A stretch of DNA of 64,000 nt, from positions 183,499 through 247,498 of the forward strand of contig JAJVDF010000281.1 in the NCBI GenBank assembly GCA_022410635.1. Direction: 5' to 3'. Below are positions 56,701 to 64,000 of the stretch, in pieces (the first letter of the stretch is position 1; each line of letters begins with the position of its first letter). This stretch comes from Tretioscincus oriximinensis (taxonomy: Eukaryota; Chordata; Lepidosauria; Squamata; Gymnophthalmidae). A model generated the notes under the pieces. The model was not told the DNA's origin. It was given only the letters and a program-made list of their open reading frames with translations, and did no database searches. A program made the translations under genes and the position numbers.

Positions 56701-59700
56701 TTTTGGGGTTGTACAAGTGAAATCTTCTTGCCTGGTTCTTAAATGAGAAAAGAAGCAAAGCTTTTGCAATGGTAAGTTTAGCAACTATAGTATTGGTTTT
56801 AAAATACTCCAGGTTTACTAATAAACGAACTGTCACTTACAGTAGAATTTCTCTTGAAAGGATTTCCCAGTTCACACTCTACAAGGGAACCGTTTGGATT
56901 AGCACCGCAGGTCAACTGTTTTTCCTAAATAACAGAAGTGGAAAGGATATTTCAGACTGAACCGTAGTGTCCCACATCAAACACCTTGATCCAATAGCAT
57001 AGCGAAACTCTCGGGGCAAATAAATGAAGTTGGGGGGGCTCTATCAGGACAGTTAGGAGGCAGCTCAGAGCCAGGCAGAGAGCTGAGCAGCTATGATTGG
57101 GGGCGGCAAGTCTGGTGACAAAGCTCTATGGTCATGGCGGCAAAGCTCTATGGTCATGGCGGGTGGCCAGGTATCATGGTGGTGGCAGCTGCAAATTGCG
57201 CGAACATACGCAGTACATTACCAGCGCACGGCGCGACTGGGCATATGTGGGAAAATTTTATTATTTTTAAATTTTATTTTCACAAATTGCGCCACCCCCC
57301 CAACCCTAGGGGTCCCAGGGCAGTGCCCCTGCTGCCCCATTATAGCTATACCACTGCCATAATCGCTTAGAAGAAACACTTACAGGAGAACTCTTCAGCT
57401 CCCTAAAAGCAGAGTAAGTCAAGCTGTCTGGGAAGGTAGCAGTGAATTTCGCTTCATGGGCATCTTCACCATCTTTCTGGGGAGATCTTGGATCAGATGG
57501 GCTGTTTGTCACCGTGATTTCTAGGGCAATGTCCTTTTGGTCTTTGAGGGAAAGCACTGGAACATTGTTTTCACTGGGAAAAAGAATCAAGTATTTTTCA
57601 GGAAATACAGGCAATGAAAACATCCTACAGAAAGAATCAGTTGATTGCTGAATTCAATAAAACTTACATTGGTAAATAAGTAAATCTATCCTCGTTTCCT
57701 TCTTTGGTGCAAAATTTGTAATCAAGCTTCAAATTGCTGTGGCAAATATTGTCTGATCCACATCCCTCTTTCACAAACTGAACCTAAAAAGGCAAAGAAA
57801 AAAACCACAAATAATCTACAGCATCTGAATTTAGATTTGCCTGCAAACCTGGGATATTATCTGTCGTCACATTAAACGATTGAGAAAATTCAAAGAAGTT
57901 CCTTCTCCCCGTTATGCCCATCATTCCACTCAGTCATCTTATAATCACTTCAGCAACCTTCTGCAAAGTCAACTGTTTTCCAAAGTATGTTTTAAGTTTC
58001 GTGGATCCACACATAGGATGATGACATAAGATGAACATTTCTGATTTAAAATAGTTTAAGTAGATGATGCAGTTAAGAAGAAACATACACACTGGATTAT
58101 TCCTTTAAACATCGCTAATTATTTCCTCCAATTAAAATTCAAAAATATTGGTCCCATGGTCCTATCTCCTGGGATTCCATCCACCAATATTCTGCTATCT
58201 AAGACTACTAGGACCTTTCCTCTAGAATAGAGATGTCAAACTGATGGCCCTCCAGATGTTCCTGAACAACTCCCAAGATTCCATTTGATTTAGCAGAGTG
58301 GGCACAGTGCTGGGAATGGAATAGAATGTTGGGAGTTGTAGTTCAGGAACATCTGGAGGGCCACCAGTTTGACATCTCTGCTCTAGAACTTACGGAACTC
58401 TCTTATAAGAAAAATTGAACCCTTGGGGGGGGGCATCTATCACCTATGGGAAATTAATTGTGCAGATTTATTGCTTCAGTTCCAATAGTATGTATGTATG
58501 TACATTCATTCATTGGGAGGTGTTGTTGTTCTTGATACAATTTCAGTGTTGTTAATGCTTTATTTTGTACACTGCCCTGAAATTGCTGTGAAAAACAGCA
58601 CAGAAACATCGTAATATTTTGCAATTTTATTTCTGTAATAAAACAACACACCAAATAAAATGAACAGGCAGAGTGGAACCTACTGTCAGTTCAAGAGTAA
58701 ATCATTCAGAGAAAACTGTTAGAAGAATCCCAAACCCAAGGCAGAAAAGATTTCTTACTATAAAAAGTTAACAAACAATGTACCTCAGCATTCACTGTTT
58801 TTGGCTCGTTTGAATTTAAAATAGGGAGCAGCTCTGGAAGGGATCTTCCCTGTCTTCTAGTCGACTGCAAATTGGACTCGGATTGCTTAATTTCAACACC
58901 AACTGTCACAGGAATTGGGCGCAGTTTATCTCTGATCTTATCCTAAGGAACACATTTTAAAAGCCTTAAATTAGTACACAGAATAACACCTTAGGTTTTT
59001 AATAACAGTAAACCTAAATGCAAATTTGGTGGCCTTCACTGCTTCCTGAAAAAAAAAATTAGAAAATGAAGGCACTATGGCTCTTTTCGTACAGGGCCAT
59101 GATCCCGATCAGATTTTCCGTGGTCATCTTCTGAGCGAGGAGGCGGAAGAGGAGCGCTGGTTTTTATATCTCACGTTTCTCAACCCAGAGGAACTCAAAG
59201 CAACTTACATGACCTTCTGTTATTCTTTTCACAAAAGATATCTATGAAGCAGACGAGGCCAAGAGAGCTCTGGAGAACTGAGACTAGCCAAGGGTCACCC
59301 AGCTAGTTTCATGTCAGAGTATGGAACTGAACAGGGAAACTATCTGATAAAAGTCAAACAGAAGGCCAGTCTGGCCCTCATACATCTACCTACCAATGCA
59401 GATCTCTAAGCCATGCAATTCACTGAAAACTGTATTGTGTGTTACACACATACTGTTTTCAGTGAATTGCATAGCTTAGAGATCTGCATTGGTAGGTAGA
59501 TGTATGAGGGCCAGACTGGCCTTCTATCTGTGCTGGAAACTGCCTGAGAATCCTTATGTGCTGGAAACTGCCTGAGAATTGCAAGTAGACATAATAAACC
59601 GCATCTATTCTCTCATAGACTGCCACTCTAGGAATTTTACTAAGACGTCAAAGTCATCCTCCTAAGTCACCTCAAATAAACCTATACTCTTCCATTCCAA

Positions 59701-62700
59701 GCAAAGAATAAACCTGGCTGATGGTGCTAGGAGGTTCAGGAATAGCTGGAAAACATGTTTGCTATCACCTGACATTTAAGTGTCAAAGCAAAGCAACAGT
59801 TCATCCCACTTTCTGCCTTTAGGCTGAAACTGAACCAATGCAGAGTAAAACAAGCTCAGCATAAAACCAGGAAATGTATTTTGCACTTTGCTTACCTGTA
59901 AAACAAGTGACTTGGTCACACATTCCTTGTTCTCCTGTCCTGTGAGGACCACATTTCCAATGAATTGGTCAGACTGACCGTCAGAAAACTGCACTCTAGA
60001 CGGGCGGCCCTCTTGCTTCCTCTTGTTTTCCGCTTCAAATATATAATTCAGAACTAAAGCAGTGGTGGATAAGGGAGGAGAAAAAGAGAACAACCCTCAG
60101 AAACAGCAAGAAAGGATATCATTGAAGTTGCATTCTGAACCCAGTCCTAAAGGGTATTTAACTAAAGCTCACAGAATTAATGTGTCCACAGATATGCAGA
60201 GGAAAAGCCCTTTTTCCACATATCTGCCTCAAAACACTTAAAAGCTTTGCTGAATGGTGACAGAGCCCATTGAGTCCAGCATTCTGTCTCACCCAGTGGA
60301 CCACCAATTGCGCCTGGGCAGTCTTAAGCAGAAGGCGGCAAAACCTTCACCAATTCTTAATTCCATGCAAGGAAAATACTGCCTGTTGCTCCATCGCAGA
60401 GGCAGCATCATGAGATTCATCCTAGTAGCTATTTATAGCCTTTTTTCCATTAACTTATCTAATCCTGTCTTAAAGCTATCCAGCCTGCTAGCTACCAGCA
60501 CATTTTTTGAATAAATTCCACATTAATATGGACAAGTGAATATATAACCTTGGTATAAGAACATCTGTTATCTTCCAGTATGTTTTCTATATAGAGATCG
60601 CAAATGGGAGTTTCTATCTTTTTTTTTTTTACCATCTTAGGTATATTTAATATATGTTGCTTTATGCATTGTTGCCAGGCAACCGTAGACCTTTGGGTGA
60701 AGGACAGGAACTAAATTCTTTAATAAATAAATATAATTTATTATCGTGCTATCTTTACAATTTTCACTAATGACGAACAGGTTGGTAAAAAGCCACTTAC
60801 CTATTTTGGGATTATAATCTCTGGAACTAGCTGTGTACTCAAAGCATGCGTTCACATCCATGCTGGAAGAATCCCAAGAATTTTGCATTAATTTCAGAAG
60901 TGAATATATGATGATAAATTTTAAGAAGATGTCTATCATACTACACCATTTTAAAAGGAAACAAATAAAATTTAGTGTCCTTTCTTGATTGCTCCTTATT
61001 AAAACTCCTTCCCGAATGGAAACATCTTGTTTGCGGTTTAGCCAGTTGTCCCTGTGAGTCTGATTCTTTCAGGGAAGGCAAACAAAAAAAGAGCAAGATG
61101 GAAAGTTTGACTTTACAGCACCCATTTTGTTTATATGGACAGCCATCAGTTTGAGATTGTTTAGTGAATCCTGCATTCAGCAGGGGGTTGGACCCGATGA
61201 CCCTGGAGGTCCCAACTCTATGATCTATGACAGGGATCCTCAAATTTTTTAAACAGGGGGCCAGTTCACTGTTCCTCAGACCATGGGAGAGCCAGATTAT
61301 GGTTTTTAAAAAACTATGAGCAAATTCCTAATTTTGGGGCTACGTAGTGTCATGATGTGCGCACTGTGTGCATGCGCTATTGAAAAGGCAAGAGTGTGTT
61401 ACTGTGAGCCCAGGACTAGTCAGCTGTTAATCAGGACAGAAGGCGGTGACAACATCTTGTGGGCAAGATAAATGTCCTTGGGGGCCGCATGTGGCCTGCG
61501 GGCCATAGTTTGAGGACCCCTGATCTATGAGTATGATTCTGTAGCCAGTATGGTGTAGTGGTTAGAGTGTTGGACTCTTATCTAGTAGTCTCCCAGTTCG
61601 ATTCCACACTCCTCCAGGAAGCCAACTGGGTGATCTTGGGCCAATCACAGTCCTTTAGAACTTTCTCAGGCCCGCCTACATCACAGGGTTCTGTAGTTGA
61701 GAAAGCAACAAAAACTATGGGCAGCCCCCTATGGTTGGCCGCCCTGAGACCTTCGGGTATAGGCAGGATATAAGTATAAATAAATAAATAAATATAATTT
61801 ATGGAAATACCACTACTAAGTAGTACGCAAGTGAAAAAAATAAGATTGGGAATCATTGGCTATTTGCCTACTCTGCCTCCTAGACAACCAAATCATAGAC
61901 ACCTTTGAGGTAAGCCAGGGAATACAAAAAATTATGCCCATGAAATTCCTCAAAAGCTGCTTCAAAAATTAAACATTAAAACAAAGAAGAGCTACATGAC
62001 TTACCAAATTGCAGTGTTTCCACGGCAATTTTTTCTGTTGAGATCAATTTGATTCGGAATTATCTTAATACTTTTCTTAATGTTTACCACAGGCCTTGAT
62101 CTTTATATGGAAAAGAAAGAAAGAAGAAGTGATTGTTTCAATTAGTGTCACTCTGTGAAAATAAAACTCGTTAGGATCAAAGCAGTATTTTCTCTTCTAT
62201 TTTCAAATAATGAGCATGTAGAGAGAAAAGATGAAAATATTGCCGATATTTATCTACTCTGGAGTTGTCTTTTTTAAAATTATGCTGTATTTTAGTCTGC
62301 TAATTATCCTCAAGAAGTAAAAATGAATTATTAGTTATATGCCATATTTTTAATGTCAGGAGAGCAGAAACACAATACTGACCATTAGAAATATACTAGG
62401 ATGTATCTATGCATGCATGTGATCTAGATATCAAAGGTGAGAATTTTGTTTGTGACCACATCACCACCACATGTAACCCCCACCACCACTATGTATAACC
62501 CCATTTGAAAATAAAAGTTTATGTAAAATAGTAAATGATAGTTTTACTCAAATCAGTGGATACCATTCACCTTTTTTGTCTCCTGGACGGCTTCCCTTGT
62601 TTCCAGTCCCATCCCACCCATCCCTGCCAACAAAAAAGCAGCAAAGGCTGCAAGCAGAAGGTGGTAATGGTATAATTGGCAGTTCTGACAGAGGCAGGCA

Positions 62701-63675
62701 GCTACTATAAGGAATAGGGAAATTGTGTGGAGAAGAGATTAGGCAGTAAATCCCCTTGCACCCTTCCCCAGCTCTTTACATAACCCCAGGGGTCACACCT
62801 CACATTTATAAAACCACTGATCTAGAGATTTTTTTTCTCTGTGTGTGTGAAATCTTTTTATTATTATTTTCCATTCAATGGATACAAAACACAATTTACA
62901 TTTACACTTTCACATACTCACATACACAAATGAAAAACTGATCCTTTTGTCCTCCCCACTACCTCATCCAAGGCATGCTAACAGCTTAATACTTTTTGAC
63001 CTACAGTGTGAATCTTAATCTTAGCTTTGAATCACAACTTATTTTAATCACTAAATGGAGTTTTGCTATTTCTCATTTTTGTTTACATAGTCTGGTCCGG
63101 TCCAAATTGTCAACATTACTTATTTTACTGTTGGCTATTTTCACTGCAATCAAGTCGATTAGATAATTAAATTAGGTATTACTTAATCAAACTTAGTCAA
63201 GCAAGAATGAAAAACATAGGCAATGTCCAGCTTAACGGGACCTACGATTACAATACTGGGTACACATTATTTAGAGAAATGGTTCAATATGTAAGAAATA
63301 AAAATGAAAGGGAGATTACAGAAGTATAAGATGGGACAGTTGGTGAGCAGGCAAGTTTGGGTTTTTTAACTCGCGTTAAGTAAATGTGTTGCGTTGAAGA
63401 ATATGTAGATTAAATTGATATGATTTTGTGGTGTCCTTATTTGATTGTCTGATGATTTACATGTATGTAAACATTTTTGCTGATTGTATATTTGTATGCA
63501 AGCACAGTTGTTCTAAAATAAATAAACAATCAAGATAATTTACATACCTGAAAACAGCTACAGAATCTGAAAGGGATCCAACAGCAATATCAGGATAGGA
63601 GTTTTTATCCAGATCCATGTTTCCAGTAACAGAGTAACCAAAGAATGAGACACCATTTGACTTTCCATCAAGAAT
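39735..63675 (-). CDS. ITGA6: Integrin alpha-6, 3' half (16 constitutive exons plus alternative tails A and B; 5' part outside window)
   Basis: Minus-strand exons: 63675-63548, 62100-62005, 60862-60801, 60053-59896, 58942-58784, 57783-57668, 57573-57384, 56924-56841, 54894-54815, 54697-54620, 54530-54428, 53022-52846, 52465-52367, 51202-51092, 51006-50911 and 49311-49186. Then come tail A at 47040-46911 (stop 46935-46933) or tail B at 39896-39735. All phases agree, giving 656 residues with A or 674 with B. The laminin receptor subunit pairs with beta-1 or beta-4 at the plasma membrane. Seen in order: the last beta-propeller FG repeat with a calcium-loop sequence DLDKNSYPD, the thigh and calf domains, a furin-type RPKR site splitting heavy and light chains, one transmembrane helix, and a short cytoplasmic tail. 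ITGA6 rather than ITGA3 or ITGA7 follows from the tails HKAEIHAQPSDKERLTSDA and KKQWITKW.ENESYS and from adjacency to PDK1. Confidence 0.96.
40487..40706 (+). repeat. Possible solo LTR remnant
   Basis: Starts tgttagggtacca and ends tggtatcaca, weak inverted ends of TG..CA type. An AATAAA-like signal (gttcaataaatcac) precedes the end. No flanking duplication or retroviral gene is found. Confidence 0.3.
41632..41702. repeat. (AAT)n microsatellite
   Basis: Long aataat run next to the 750-bp element. Confidence 0.95.
41703..42505 (-). repeat. 750-bp interspersed element, copy 2 (ITGA6 intron)
   Basis: Inverted partner of 20454-21215, adjoining the AAT microsatellite at 41632-41702 at its presumed 3' end. 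Confidence 0.75.
43912..43926 (-). promoter_or_regulatory. Overlapping TGCATG cluster (candidate RBFOX site)
   Basis: Read on the ITGA6 strand, three overlapping TGCATG units lie in the intron between the tail A and tail B exons, about 3 kb downstream of exon A. RBFOX proteins bind UGCAUG. A function here is inference. Confidence 0.35.
44690..44815. repeat. Tandem repeat of about 44 bp, three units
   Basis: Each unit contains gacagggctcggaact-like sequence and agcctccagaggcc-like sequence, with drift between units. Confidence 0.7.
44811..44940 (+). repeat. CR1-type reverse-transcriptase fragment
   Basis: Continuous reading through ntWLKDRKQ-like sequence, INGQFSG and GISQGSVLGQ resembles the CR1 RT block before the catalytic aspartates. 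Confidence 0.55.
44930..45140. repeat. Purine-rich low-complexity tract
   Basis: Dominated by gaaag, ggaaa and gggag words on the plus strand, with an N at 45001. Confidence 0.85.
45485..45655. repeat. Fold-back family F, copy 7
   Basis: Arms tattgagcctcattctgggt and acccacaataaggctcagtg enclose ctgccatagtctacactgtc. N bases lie at 45501 and 45544. Confidence 0.65.
45940..46165 (-). repeat. SINE-B
   Basis: Reverse-complement copy with agaggtgctcacccctctcc and three N bases. Confidence 0.6.
46165..46487. repeat. Long imperfect inverted repeat element
   Basis: The left arm (gggggttcagtgacagagca, 46191 onward) is complementary to the right arm (actcggtcaccgaaccccct, 46436 onward). The middle is unique and contains two N bases. 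Confidence 0.5.
46911..47040 (-). CDS. ITGA6: ITGA6 alternative exon for cytoplasmic tail A
   Basis: 130 bp, the length I recall for the human alternative exon. It encodes CGFFKTDKKDHFDATYHKAE then IHAQPSDKERLTSDA and a TAG stop at 46935-46933, 22 bp before a gtaatt donor. Inclusion gives alpha-6A; skipping lets the tail B exon be read. The membrane-proximal motif is GFFKT, not GFFKR. Confidence 0.95.
47845..48125 (-). repeat. CR1-type LINE 3' fragment
   Basis: Contains ataagaagagccaagcggaa, tagtccagcattctcacaca and cttggcttccatgaatttgt. Confidence 0.75.
48780..49004 (-). repeat. SINE-A
   Basis: Reverse-complement copy with aactgtgactggcccaaggt and a taataataa end. Confidence 0.7.
49186..49311 (-). 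CDS. ITGA6: ITGA6 exon: transmembrane helix
   Basis: 126 bp, phase 0 at both ends. VPWWIILVAVLAGLLMLALL begins the membrane span, which ends LLWK. Phase 0 lets it splice to either the tail A or the tail B exon. Confidence 0.97.
49405..49530 (-). repeat. L2-like LINE 3' tail with (TTTA)n
   Basis: A tttattta microsatellite is followed by ccgccctatacccgaaggtc, the reverse complement of the shared tail. Confidence 0.65.
49532..49882 (+). repeat. L2-like LINE 3' fragment with ORF remnant
   Basis: An open remnant reading SSSLHTFSKLLKAHP resembles the end of LINE ORF2 proteins. It is followed by the shared tail accgccctgagacctttggg and an A/T-rich end. It adjoins the opposite-strand tail at 49405-49530. 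Confidence 0.6.
50311..50486. repeat. Perfect hairpin repeat
   Basis: Arms of about 87 bp, from ccagcaaaggagctagcagc to tccttt, meet at agatgcatct. The unit itself (tagccgtgttagtctagcag, ataagctttcgtagacaggt) belongs to a widespread reptile/bird repeat motif. Confidence 0.8.
50520..50622 (+). repeat. L2-like LINE 3' tail, diverged
   Basis: Contains ccttgagccctctgggtaga and ggttgggtataaat, a variant of the shared tail. Confidence 0.4.
50911..51006 (-). CDS. ITGA6: ITGA6 exon: membrane-proximal ectodomain
   Basis: 96 bp encoding EFSKMNYVDIVLRAAINIAA, which corresponds to human EYSKLNYLDILMRAFIDVTA. The donor is gtgagt. Confidence 0.92.
51092..51202 (-). CDS. ITGA6: ITGA6 exon: light-chain ectodomain
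   Basis: 111 bp encoding CVTIKCPLQGLDSKASILL and RSRLWNSTFLE. The donor is gtttgt. Confidence 0.96.
51374..51635. mobile_element. Possible degenerate hAT MITE
   Basis: Starts cagcggtttgcaatct and ends near ttggtaaccaatg, resembling the cagtggttctcaac-type ends of hAT elements. Flanking duplication not found. Confidence 0.35.
51645..51790 (+). repeat. L2-like LINE 3' tail
   Basis: Contains ccaccctgagacctactggt and ends in an aaataaataaata repeat. Confidence 0.6.
52367..52465 (-). CDS. ITGA6: ITGA6 exon: precursor cleavage site
   Basis: 99 bp containing SRPKREVAEKQ, whose RPKR is a furin-type R-x-K-R site (human RKKR), then FSIFSERKYKTL. The N at 52459 leaves the third residue of this exon undetermined. 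Confidence 0.93.
52846..53022 (-). CDS. ITGA6: ITGA6 exon: calf-2
   Basis: 177 bp encoding VTNLGKPLKGFGTASLDIMW and PKEIQGGKWLLYL, with the Cys of CEPKTEINPL. Confidence 0.96.
53365..53990 (+). mobile_element. L1-like LINE ORF2 3' end with tail
   Basis: Open from about 53428 to 53832, with VEKWLVFQEV and STRWTVRNWQKYLIEIMRFE, matching the 24050-24530 L1 fragment. A T-rich UTR and an A-rich end (aaataaaaacatttttaaaa) follow. Confidence 0.78.
54075..54320 (-). repeat. CR1-type LINE 3' fragment, partly inverted
   Basis: 54150-54310 reads as a reversed CR1 tail (gccacagcccatgtagtcca). Just left, 54075-54105 carries the same terminus in plus orientation (cagcagggctccttttatgt). Confidence 0.65.
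54428..54530 (-). CDS. ITGA6: ITGA6 exon: calf-2
   Basis: 103 bp encoding VAKPSQVYFGGKVIGESAM and DIGSLIEYEFR. The donor is gtaagt. Confidence 0.95.
54620..54697 (-). CDS. ITGA6: ITGA6 exon: calf-1/calf-2
   Basis: 78 bp encoding TSNQTNLAPITASAKVVIEL and LLSLT. The acceptor is ttgcag. Confidence 0.94.
54815..54894 (-). CDS. ITGA6: ITGA6 exon: calf-1
   Basis: 80 bp encoding VTFYVILSTTKVN and DLDINLILE. An unresolved base at 54880 falls in the third position of a Val codon, so the residue is unaffected. Confidence 0.93.
55121..55235. repeat. (AAT/AAC)n microsatellite
   Basis: Mixed aataat and aacaat runs. The sequence before it (ctactaattagctattaatt) resembles that before the 41632-41702 repeat. 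Confidence 0.85.
55330..55450 (-). repeat. L2-like LINE 3' tail
   Basis: Reverse complement of the shared tail (atctcagggcagcc) preceded by ttaattaattaa. Confidence 0.45.
55480..55600 (-). repeat. SINE-B, 5' part
   Basis: Contains aaggtgctcacccctcccca and the head gactgagctatccgtgcctg. Confidence 0.65.
56220..56605 (+). repeat. CR1-type LINE 3' fragment (another subfamily)
   Basis: Encodes MRGNLIAAYKYLKGC and SRFRLDIRKNF, typical of CR1 ORF2 ends. The frame breaks before the C-terminus, and the element ends near a bird-type tail (gcaggaggattctatgattc). Confidence 0.75.
56841..56924 (-). CDS. ITGA6: ITGA6 exon: calf-1
   Basis: 84 bp encoding EKQLTCGANPNGSLVECELG and NPFKRNST. Both Cys residues and the GNPFKRNS block are conserved. 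Confidence 0.95.
57000..57360. repeat. Possible non-autonomous DNA element
   Basis: Runs from aatagcatagcgaaactctc to ttatagctataccactgcc, with a G-rich start, a C-rich end and a direct repeat of about 20 bp (agctctatggtcatggcgg) inside. Class unknown. Confidence 0.35.
57384..57573 (-). CDS. ITGA6: ITGA6 exon: calf-1 start
   Basis: 190 bp encoding LKDQKDIALEITVTNSPSDP, KDGEDAHEA and ATFPDSLTYSAFREL, nearly identical to human alpha-6. The donor is gtaagt. Confidence 0.97.
57668..57783 (-). CDS. ITGA6: ITGA6 exon: thigh/genu
   Basis: 116 bp encoding VQFVKEGCGSDNICHSNLKL and YKFCTKEGN. The Cys-rich pattern matches the human block EGCGDDNVCNSNLKLEYKF. Confidence 0.94.
58228..58380. mobile_element. 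hAT-type MITE with 8-bp target duplication
   Basis: 153 bp with long inverted arms (tagagatgtcaaactg and cagtttgacatctctg-like), flanked by ctctagaa at 58220-58227 and 58381-58388. It is non-autonomous. Confidence 0.88.
58784..58942 (-). CDS. ITGA6: ITGA6 exon: thigh
   Basis: 159 bp, phase 0-0, encoding DKLRPIPVTVGVEI and the strongly conserved LPELLPILNSNEPKT. The donor is gtacat. Confidence 0.95.
59361..59525. repeat. Near-perfect hairpin repeat
   Basis: Arms of about 74 bp from agaaggccagtctggccctc to ttcagtgaattgcat around a short loop, with about one mismatch. Confidence 0.85.
59896..60053 (-). CDS. ITGA6: ITGA6 exon: thigh
   Basis: 158 bp with EAENKRKQEG and SRVQF near the start and a conserved Cys (KECVTKSLVLQ) near the end. 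Acceptor ctttag, donor gtaagc. The human counterpart contains EAEKERRKSG and SSRVQF. Confidence 0.92.
60250..60520 (-). repeat. CR1-type LINE 3' fragment
   Basis: Contains ttgagtccagcattctgtct, tgcgcctgggcagtcttaag and aacttatctaatcctgtctt. Confidence 0.75.
60640..60735 (+). repeat. L2-like LINE 3' tail, diverged
   Basis: Contains gtagacctttgggtgaagga followed by taataaataaata. Confidence 0.4.
60801..60862 (-). CDS. ITGA6: ITGA6 exon: thigh
   Basis: 62 bp encoding MDVNACFEYTASSRDYNPKI, matching the human CFEYTA..GYNP block. Confidence 0.9.
61140..61222 (+). repeat. CR1 3' tail
   Basis: Contains cagcagggggttggacccga and tgaccctggaggtcccaact, the hallmark CR1 tail ending near ctatgatctatga. 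Confidence 0.75.
61231..61522. mobile_element. hAT-type MITE with 8-bp target duplication
   Basis: 292 bp with ends cagggatcctcaaa and tttgaggacccctg, flanked by atctatga at 61223-61230 and 61523-61530. It is inserted in the end of a CR1 tail. Confidence 0.9.
61543..61795 (+). repeat. SINE-A, nearly complete
   Basis: Has agccagtatggtgtagtggt, a B box cccagttcgattccaca, the body gggccaatcacagtccttta, the shared tail and an aaataaataaata end. It abuts the hAT MITE at 61231-61522. Confidence 0.8.
62005..62100 (-). CDS. ITGA6: ITGA6 exon: start of thigh domain
   Basis: 96 bp encoding SRPVVNIKKSIKIIPNQIDL and a Cys of the first thigh disulphide. The donor is gtaagt. The ending split codon TG is completed by C in the next exon to give Cys. 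Confidence 0.88.
62830..63535. repeat. Possible diverged LINE remnant
   Basis: AT-rich tract ending ctaaaataaataaac just above an ITGA6 exon. It has LINE-tail character but no identifiable protein segment. Confidence 0.25.
63548..63675 (-). CDS. ITGA6: ITGA6 exon: last beta-propeller blade
   Basis: 128 bp encoding SFFGYSVTGNMDLDKNSYPD and IAVGSLSDSVAVF. The DxDxNxYxD loop is the calcium-binding motif of integrin propeller blades. The donor is gtatgt. Confidence 0.95.
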
Positions 63676-64000
63676 CTAGGGAAAATAAATAATCAGCAAG
63701 AGTTTTACTTCCTTCGGCATTGCCTGCCTCCATCTTTCCATAACAATACTAGGGGTCAGCTATCACTAATGCAGACTGTGGCAAACCTTGGGAAGCAGAT
63801 CCCTACTATGGGATACAAACTAAAATAAAGGCGAGGGCTGCACAGAAAATGACTGATTTCTGTGGTCATACCCTGTGCCTTCCTTCCAAAGACATGCGAG
63901 GGACATGCTTCCTACTTTGTACATTCACACAGGACTTGTTTCTAGTGGTAGACACCACTGTTGTGTAGATTTTGTCTAAGACTGCCTCTACCTGAGCAGC
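63676..64000 (-). other. ITGA6: ITGA6 intron at window edge
   Basis: No exon or recognisable repeat is seen in these 325 bp. Confidence 0.5.

Noticed and set aside
1..64000. CRISPR arrays, operons, ribosome binding sites, bacterial terminators
   Set aside because: None seen; the DNA is vertebrate nuclear with intron-split genes.

Overview
The window is vertebrate nuclear DNA. It has split genes with GT-AG introns, a CpG-island promoter, and many non-LTR retrotransposons, SINEs and DNA-transposon remnants. CR1-type LINEs, L2-like LINEs, an L1-like LINE, two tRNA-derived SINE types, mariner/Tigger-like and hAT MITEs and many fold-back elements together suggest a squamate reptile (lizard, gecko or snake). 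That placement is inference. Isolated N bases and one 80-N gap (30822-30901) show a draft assembly.

Three protein-coding genes account for all coding sequence I can defend. (1) On the plus strand, 1956-9544 holds the last three recognisable exons of a neurabin-family gene, with a C-terminal SAM domain and a basic coiled coil; its 5' part lies to the left of the window. (2) On the minus strand, 31285-15429 holds a complete 11-exon PDK1 gene (pyruvate dehydrogenase kinase 1, 410 codons plus stop). Its first exon lies in a CpG island at about 30.9-31.75 kb. (3) On the minus strand, 63675-39735 holds the 3' half of ITGA6 (integrin alpha-6): 16 constitutive exons from the last beta-propeller blade to the transmembrane helix, then the 130-bp exon for cytoplasmic tail A (46911-47040) and the terminal exon for tail B (39735-39896). 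The order ITGA6-PDK1 in tandem matches human 2q31. The extra convergent SAM-domain gene recalls the paralogous human block ITGA3-PDK2-SAMD14-PPP1R9B on 17q21.

Layout: 0-10.8 kb, neurabin-like gene; 10.8-15.4 kb, convergent intergenic region, PDK1 3' UTR and a possible processed pseudogene; 15.4-31.3 kb, PDK1; 31.3-35.1 kb, PDK1 promoter and spacer rich in CR1 tails; 35.1-39.7 kb, probable ITGA6 3' UTR; 39.7-64 kb, ITGA6. The genes act separately: PDK1 phosphorylates and inhibits mitochondrial pyruvate dehydrogenase, integrin alpha-6 pairs with beta-1 or beta-4 as a laminin receptor, and neurabins are actin and PP1 scaffolds.

Most notable observations: the predicted PDK1 has Tyr where PDK enzymes have a conserved catalytic-site His (PDK2 His239); both alternative integrin tails depart from the GFFKR motif; a neurabin-like gene sits beside PDK1; a roughly 750-bp element occurs in opposite orientation in PDK1 and ITGA6 introns; and at least a dozen palindromic elements are present, including a seven-copy fold-back family I could not assign.
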